Both the position numbers and the translations under genes were made by a program. A DNA stretch of 64,000 nucleotides, from assembly GCF_012844365.1 (NCBI RefSeq), contig NZ_CP051626.1, positions 2,356,001-2,420,000 on the forward strand. The letters are read 5' to 3'. Every line of letters begins with the position of its first letter. Within the stretch, counting starts at the first letter, position 1. This DNA is from Brevibacterium sp. 'Marine' (GTDB taxonomy: Bacteria; Actinomycetota; Actinomycetes; Actinomycetales; Brevibacteriaceae). A model generated the notes under the pieces. That model saw only the letters and a list, made by a program, of their open reading frames with translations, was not told the DNA's origin and did not search any database. Of this stretch, positions 59,699 through 64,000 are shown piece by piece.

Positions 59699-62223
59699 GC
59701 CTCGACACTCCTGACACCCGTCCGTACGGAGCCGATTCCGGCCCCCCGGCGCAGGATCGTTCGGCGCCGGTGTCGACCAGCGATGAGCGGCCGAGCACCG
59801 GTTGGCTCGAAGCGATCGTCGTCTTCATCGCCATGGCTCTGACCGCACTCGCCGTGTCGGCGGTGTTCAGGGACTTCGCCTGGCTGCCGCCAGTGCTGGT
59901 CGCCGTCGCCGTCGTCGTCATCGTCGGCGCCGTGTTCCGCACCGTCCCGGCACTGCGTTCGACCGGCACCGCGGTCATCGCCCAGTGCGTGGCCGGCCTC
60001 ATTGCGGTCTTCGTCGTCTGCGCCGGGGATTCGCTGCTGCTCGGGTTCATCCCGACCGGTGGGTCCTTCGGGGCGGTGATCGATCTGCTCTCCGAAGGGG
60101 TCAGCGACCTCTATGCCACCGCTCCCCCGGCCGCGAGCACTCCGGGATTCATCGCGATGCTCACGATCGCCTTCACCCTCATCACGATCCTCATCGACGG
60201 TCTCGTCTCGGATCTGCGGGCGCCGAAGGTCGGTGGCGTGCTGCTGCTCGTGCTGTGGATGATCCCCGTCTACTTCGCCGCGCAGGAAGTGAAATGGTGG
60301 CATGTGGTCGCCATCCTGGCGGCGTTCCTGCTGCTCATGCTCAGCCCCTATCTGCCCGCGACCCGGTGGCGGGGAGGGATGACGGCGATCCTCGCCGGTG
60401 CTGTGGCTCTGGCCATCGGCATCGGCCTGCCCGTTCTGCTGCCGCCGGTGCCGACCCTGCCCGATCGGGCGTCGAAGGGCCAGGGCGATCTGACGGTGAC
60501 GAACCCGTTCCTCAACCTGCGCCAGAACCTCGGTGATCGTGATGATGCGACCCTCTTCAGCTATCAGACGACGGACGAGGACGCCGATCCGATTCGATTG
60601 ACTTCGATCGACGACTTCGACGGAGAGAATTGGGCACCGAGTCCATTCAGCCTCGACCCCTTCGCGATCGCGAGTGACGGCATGCCGTGGCCGGCGGGGA
60701 TGCCCAGGGACACGAACTTCACGGAAGAGACGATCAACGTCGCCGTCGGCGACAACTACGACCAGCAGTACCTGCCGTCTCCGTATGCCCCGCAGCAGCC
60801 GAAGGATCTGGGCCGTCGGTGGATCTTCGACGAGAAGACCCTGACGATCGTGGGCAACGGTGAGAAGACCGGTGGTCTGCAGTATTCGATGGACTATCTG
60901 TCCCCGAATCCCGATGTCGAGGATCTGCAGTCGGCGACTCCGGTGTCCGAGAGCGATTTCGAGACCGAACTCGCCGTCCCCGATTCCCTGCCGCCGAGCG
61001 TGAAGGAGACGGCAGAGCGGGTCACCGCCGATGCCGAGAACCAGTGGGAGGCCGCGGTCCTGCTGCAGGCGTACTTCCGCGGCGGCGATTTCGAGTATTC
61101 GCTCGATGCTCCCGAACGGGCCAGCGGCGATGCGATCTCGGACTTCCTGGCCGAGAAGCAGGGCTACTGCGTCCAGTTCTCCTCGGCCATGACCATCATG
61201 GCCAGGACGATGGGGATTCCGGCCCGCATCGGCGTCGGATACGCCGGCGGGGACGAGTCCGAGAACGGCACTGATGTGAGCATGCAGGATTCGCATGCCT
61301 GGCCGGAACTGTACTTCGAAGGCGCCGGCTGGGTGCGTTTCGAACCCACTCCAGGCGGGCCGGCCGGCGATCCGCCGAAGTGGACTCTCGCCGATGGAGC
61401 CGGCCAGCAGGAGGACAGCGAGGAATCGGAGTCGGCGAGCCCGAGCGAGGAGCCGACCGAGTCCGCCTCGCCGACCGGTGGCTCCGACGAGCCCACCGAG
61501 GAGGAGACGAGCACTCAGGCCGCGGAGCCGGCAGGTTCGAACCTGGGCACTGTCATCGGCAGCGCAGTGATCGTGCTCGTCCTGTTGCTGCTCGCCGCAC
61601 TGCCCGCGATCTGGCGTTCGATCCTGCGCTCACGCCGCACGAAGGATCCGCAGAACCTCGAAGCGGTGTGGACAGAGGTCCGTGCTCTGGCCACCGACTA
61701 CGGGCAGAGCTTGGATTCGAGTCGGACTCTGCGCTTCAACGAGCTCGTGCTCGCCGGTGCCGTCCCAGCGGCCGGAGCTGCCGGTGGCGCCGGCGGCGGG
61801 GGCGCCGATGCTTCGAGCTCGGCCGGTACGGATGCCGGCTCCACGGCGCCGGAGATCGATCCGTACACCGGCGAACCCGTGCGCAAGTCCGCCGCCGAGG
61901 CGGGTGCCGGTTCCGGTGCCGCCGCTCAGAGCGCAGAAGGCGCCGGCTCCTCGACGTTTGATCGTTCGGATGAACGGCTGCGACGGTTGAGCAGTCCGGC
62001 TCCGTCATCACCGACCGAGACGGGCCGTGATGATTCGGCCCTGGGAGCGTTCGTCGATGCTCTCGAAGCCCAGCGCTACGGTGCCTCGACCGAGTCCCTC
62101 GATGACTCGGAGGTACGCGCGCTCGTCGACGAGGTCAGTACGGACCTGTCGGAGCGGGCCACGCCGGGCAGTCGGATCTCGGCGAAGATCTGGCCGGCCA
62201 GCCTGTTCAATCGTCCCAAATGA
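59695..62223 (+). CDS. TgpA-like membrane transglutaminase/protease (DUF3488 plus transglutaminase core)
   Basis: 842 residues. About six N-terminal membrane segments (about 35-265, DUF3488-like), then an extracytoplasmic domain with the papain-like transglutaminase core: Cys in EKQGYCVQFSSAM (near 490), His in QDSHAWPELYF (near 533) and the following Asp/Glu region. An acidic Ser/Glu/Pro linker (about 565-610), one membrane helix (about 617-640) and a cytosolic Ala/Gly/Ser-rich tail follow. The active site faces outward, suggesting action on envelope proteins or peptides. Last gene of moxR-DUF58-tgpA. Confidence 0.92.
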   Translation: MSLDTPDTRPYGADSGPPAQDRSAPVSTSDERPSTGWLEAIVVFIAMALTALAVSAVFRDFAWLPPVLVAVAVVVIVGAVFRTVPALRSTGTAVIAQCVAGLIAVFVVCAGDSLLLGFIPTGGSFGAVIDLLSEGVSDLYATAPPAASTPGFIAMLTIAFTLITILIDGLVSDLRAPKVGGVLLLVLWMIPVYFAAQEVKWWHVVAILAAFLLLMLSPYLPATRWRGGMTAILAGAVALAIGIGLPVLLPPVPTLPDRASKGQGDLTVTNPFLNLRQNLGDRDDATLFSYQTTDEDADPIRLTSIDDFDGENWAPSPFSLDPFAIASDGMPWPAGMPRDTNFTEETINVAVGDNYDQQYLPSPYAPQQPKDLGRRWIFDEKTLTIVGNGEKTGGLQYSMDYLSPNPDVEDLQSATPVSESDFETELAVPDSLPPSVKETAERVTADAENQWEAAVLLQAYFRGGDFEYSLDAPERASGDAISDFLAEKQGYCVQFSSAMTIMARTMGIPARIGVGYAGGDESENGTDVSMQDSHAWPELYFEGAGWVRFEPTPGGPAGDPPKWTLADGAGQQEDSEESESASPSEEPTESASPTGGSDEPTEEETSTQAAEPAGSNLGTVIGSAVIVLVLLLLAALPAIWRSILRSRRTKDPQNLEAVWTEVRALATDYGQSLDSSRTLRFNELVLAGAVPAAGAAGGAGGGGADASSSAGTDAGSTAPEIDPYTGEPVRKSAAEAGAGSGAAAQSAEGAGSSTFDRSDERLRRLSSPAPSSPTETGRDDSALGAFVDALEAQRYGASTESLDDSEVRALVDEVSTDLSERATPGSRISAKIWPASLFNRPK

Positions 62224-62268
62224 CGATGAGCTGACGATCCTGGCCGATACCTGACGATCCTGGCCGGT

Positions 62269-62306
62269 GAGCGCAGAGGCGGTCCTGCGGGGCCGCCTCT
62301 GCGCTT
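62269..62306 (+). terminator. Terminator of the moxR operon
   Basis: GCGCAGAGGCGG (62271-62282) pairs with CCGCCTCTGCGC (62293-62304) around a 10-nt loop, followed by TTCCTC. A direct repeat CTGACGATCCTGGCCG (62231-62246 and 62251-62266) lies between the stop codon and the hairpin. Confidence 0.75.
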
Positions 62307-62370
62307 CCTCATCCTCCACGACAGGCTCGCCGCTCTCTCGTCCCCGCGAGGCGGCTCGTCGCAGACTCCA

Positions 62371-62410
62371 AGAGCCTGGGAGCTCAGTGCGAGAGCGTGG
62401 GACCTCAGTG
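62371..62410. repeat. 21-bp tandem duplication at the end of the DUF218 gene
   Basis: AGAGCCTGGGAGCTCAGTG (62371-62389) and AGAGCGTGGGACCTCAGTG (62392-62410) differ at two of 19 bases. The DUF218 stop codon (TCA on the plus strand, 62405-62407) lies in the second copy; the first copy carries an equivalent TCA just beyond it. Confidence 0.7.
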
Positions 62411-63121
62411 CCCTGCCGCGTGTTTCGCGTTCTCTCGATCGTGCGCACGTAGGGCGAGCAGGCCGCGCACGGCGGCGATGGGCTTCACCAGCGGATGTTC
62501 TCCGAATCGGTAGTCTCCGCCGCGGACCAGTCGTCGTGCCAGGTCCGGGCGCATCTGCCACAGGTGGTCGCGCGCCTTCTCGGCATGGTGGGAGTTCGAG
62601 ACGATGCTGATCGTCGTGGCAGGGGTGAGTTCCCGATCGATGATCGGGAGCGCGTTGGCGATGTTCTCCCACGTGGTTGTGCTCTGCGCTTCCAGAACCG
62701 ATCTGTCGGTGAAGCCGAGTTCCTCACGGGCGAAGCTCTCCACGATGTGCGCCTCCGACGTTCTGCCCGCGACGGCTCCCCCGCAGAAGATGAGGAGGGT
62801 CGAGTGTGCCCTCGGATCGATCGATCGCAGACCGGCCCGAGCCCGGAATCGGTTGATTCCGTTCGGCCGCTGCCCGCGGTTGGCATACCCGAGGACCACG
62901 ATGATCTGGTCGCTGCCCGCCGTCCGCATGGTCTCTGTGTGACGACTCGCGTGCCGGCCGCTGCGGCGCCTGCGGGGACCGGCGACGTCGTAGTCTCCCA
63001 GTCGGCGGTGACTCGATCGCCAGTGGGCCGCCTCGGCGAAGACGAAGACACCGGCACTGACGGCAAGGACTGAACCGGCACTCACGAGCAAGCGGATCGG
63101 CATTGAAAAAGGCACCCTCAT
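62405..63121 (-). CDS. DUF218 (SanA/ElyC/YdcF-type) membrane-anchored protein
   Basis: 238 residues from the ATG at 63121 (an ATG at 63103 is also possible). One N-terminal membrane helix (about 9-28), a short basic stretch with Arg/His runs, then a DUF218 domain: SDQIIVVLGYANRGQRPNG, LLIFCGGAVAGRTSEAHIV, TTTWENIANALPII and SIVSNSHHAEKARDHL. Family members in E. coli affect envelope barrier function and lipid carrier metabolism. Possibly co-transcribed with the DUF3040 gene 31 bp upstream. Confidence 0.85.
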   Translation of the reverse strand: MRVPFSMPIRLLVSAGSVLAVSAGVFVFAEAAHWRSSHRRLGDYDVAGPRRRRSGRHASRHTETMRTAGSDQIIVVLGYANRGQRPNGINRFRARAGLRSIDPRAHSTLLIFCGGAVAGRTSEAHIVESFAREELGFTDRSVLEAQSTTTWENIANALPIIDRELTPATTISIVSNSHHAEKARDHLWQMRPDLARRLVRGGDYRFGEHPLVKPIAAVRGLLALRAHDRENAKHAAGH

Positions 63122-63152
63122 ATCGAGAGTGCCTTGATCGCCGAGATCGGGA

Positions 63153-63560
63153 TCATTCGCCGCGCTGGCGCTTCTCCCACCGGTCTTCCATCCGGCCCAT
63201 GAACCCGGAGTTGCCCTTGGCGCCGCTCTTGCCTCCGGAATTCCGAGAGTCCGTCTGAGTCGTGTGCACATGACCGGGACGGCTGAACGCCCAGTACATT
63301 CCGGCGACCATGAGGCCGAACCCGACGACGCCGAGTGCGATCCACCAGACGGAACTGGAGACGAGCGAGATCGCGAGGATCGTCGCGGCCAGTCCGGCGA
63401 GAGCGACGAGAATCCCGAGGACGAAGCGCTTGGCGGAGAACCCGGGCCCCGTGGCTGCGGCCTGGGTTTCCGAGATATTCCGGGCAAAACGAGGGTCTTC
63501 ACTGCGCAGCTGCTTCTCCAGTTGGTCCAACAGCTGCTGTTCGTGATCGGAGAGTGGCAT
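63153..63560 (-). CDS. DUF3040 family membrane protein
   Basis: 135 residues. The N-terminal motif MPLSDHEQQLLDQLEKQLRSEDPRFA is diagnostic for actinobacterial DUF3040. Two hydrophobic segments (about 45-65 and 68-88) and a basic Gly/Ser-rich tail follow. DUF3040 genes typically lie near dinB or the dcw cluster, as here. Function unknown. Confidence 0.92.
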   Translation of the reverse strand: MPLSDHEQQLLDQLEKQLRSEDPRFARNISETQAAATGPGFSAKRFVLGILVALAGLAATILAISLVSSSVWWIALGVVGFGLMVAGMYWAFSRPGHVHTTQTDSRNSGGKSGAKGNSGFMGRMEDRWEKRQRGE

Positions 63561-63691
63561 CTCGAACCCCCGTTTCGCTACTCAAGTCTTTCACTCAATC
63601 ATAGTCTCTGAGGCTCGAAAAAACATCTCCGGGGGCCGTCAGGGGCCGGATTCCCACGGGGTCTTCAGACTGTGCTCCCGCTCACCCGCTC

Positions 63692-64000
63692 TCAGCCGTC
63701 GGGACGCTTGCGCAGAAGCGAGGCCTGCGAGATCGCTTCGCTGCCGAATCGGCGTCTCACCTCGTCGAGGGCGACCTCGGCGTCGCGTCCGGAATGAACT
63801 GGTTCGTCCAAGGTGGCCTGTCGTCCCGTGACGGCGAAATCGCTGAGCCCGGCAGCCCTGACTCCGAGCAGTCTGACTCCCTGAGAGCGCTGTTCGCGCA
63901 ACGTGCGCAGGGCGGGGCGCAGAGCTTCGTACATCTCCCTGGCCAGATCCGTCGGAGCCGCCAGGGTCACCGATCTCGACAGGGTGGTGAAATCGCCGAG
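63692..64000 (-). CDS. dinB: DNA polymerase IV (DinB-like), C-terminal end only
   Basis: The last 102 residues of a Y-family polymerase are visible; the rest lies right of the window. The segment starts in the little-finger domain (LGDFTTLSRSVTLAAPTDLA) and continues to RPALRTLREQRSQGVRLLGVRAAGLSDF and RRRFGSEAISQASLL, typical of actinobacterial DinB. Translesion synthesis without proofreading. Catalytic residues cannot be checked. The family is inferred from this piece and from the adjacent DUF3040 gene. Confidence 0.85.
   Translation of the reverse strand, partial: LGDFTTLSRSVTLAAPTDLAREMYEALRPALRTLREQRSQGVRLLGVRAAGLSDFAVTGRQATLDEPVHSGRDAEVALDEVRRRFGSEAISQASLLRKRPDG

Noticed and set aside
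59419..61296. 625-codon minus-strand frame over DUF58 and the transglutaminase gene
   Set aside because: Composition is dominated by Arg/Asp/Gly/His and it is antisense to two recognised genes in a clear operon.

Overview
This 64 kb window comes from a high-GC Gram-positive bacterium (Actinomycetota). Markers are SepH, a DivIVA/Wag31 homologue, SepF, DUF3040, DUF3093, DUF4192 and DUF4193 proteins, a MurE with the meso-diaminopimelate motif DNPR, a Cys-rich ferrochelatase, and a dcw cluster without ftsA. A separate topoisomerase IV subunit (parE) and the fused CydDC transporter suggest Micrococcales, possibly Brevibacterium; that genus call is inference. Coding density is high, no rRNA, tRNA, CRISPR array, transposase or phage gene was recognised, and all genes look chromosomal and intact except the two cut by the window edges (acnA on the left, a dinB-like polymerase on the right).

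Layout. 1-2332: aconitase (minus strand, 3' end outside the window) with an 18-bp perfect palindrome upstream. 2.6-10.4 kb: a block that follows the Mycobacterium tuberculosis Rv2689c-Rv2699c order: TRAM/TrmA-type RNA methyltransferase, APC permease, divergent potassium-uptake subunits ceoB-ceoC, OB-fold protein, DUF3710, dut, DUF3093, DUF4193. 10.7-24.4 kb: genes lying between that block and sigA: a 75-residue unknown, ferrochelatase, sepH, the cytochrome bd operon cydA-cydB-cydDC, a divergent blaI-M56 peptidase pair, parE and an amidase lipoprotein. 24.4-30.8 kb: sigA, a DUF4192 protein, a spermidine-synthase-like protein and a HelD/HelR-type helicase. 31.0-57.0 kb: a run of 22 minus-strand genes made of the complete division and cell-wall cluster mraZ-rsmH-ftsL-ftsI-murE-murF-mraY-murD-ftsW-murG-murC-ftsQ-ftsZ-pgeF-sepF-yggT-divIVA, followed by lspA, a pseudouridine synthase, dnaE, hisD and nrdR. 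57.4-62.2 kb: the divergent moxR-DUF58-transglutaminase operon. 62.4-64.0 kb: a DUF218 protein, a DUF3040 protein and the C-terminal part of DNA polymerase IV.

How it works together: most of the window concerns envelope growth and division (lipid I/II synthesis, septal transpeptidase and flippase/polymerase, Z-ring positioning, polar growth). The second theme is respiration and redox (aconitase, ferrochelatase, cytochrome bd and its assembly exporter, a BlaI-type repressor).

The most interesting signals are non-coding. (1) Two copies of a loopless perfect palindrome (64 and 78 bp) lie in two convergent intergenic regions. They share a 64-bp core and differ by one paired G:C to C:G change. 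(2) Two abutting 17-bp operators TTCTAC-N5-GTAGAA lie in the cydA promoter, and a degenerate third lies in the blaI promoter, suggesting that BlaI controls cytochrome bd. (3) Three GTGG boxes at exact 10-bp spacing precede mraZ. Near copies of the same box (GTGGAGGAAAGTGGGG, twice) point at the divergent moxR operon, suggesting that MraZ also controls that operon.
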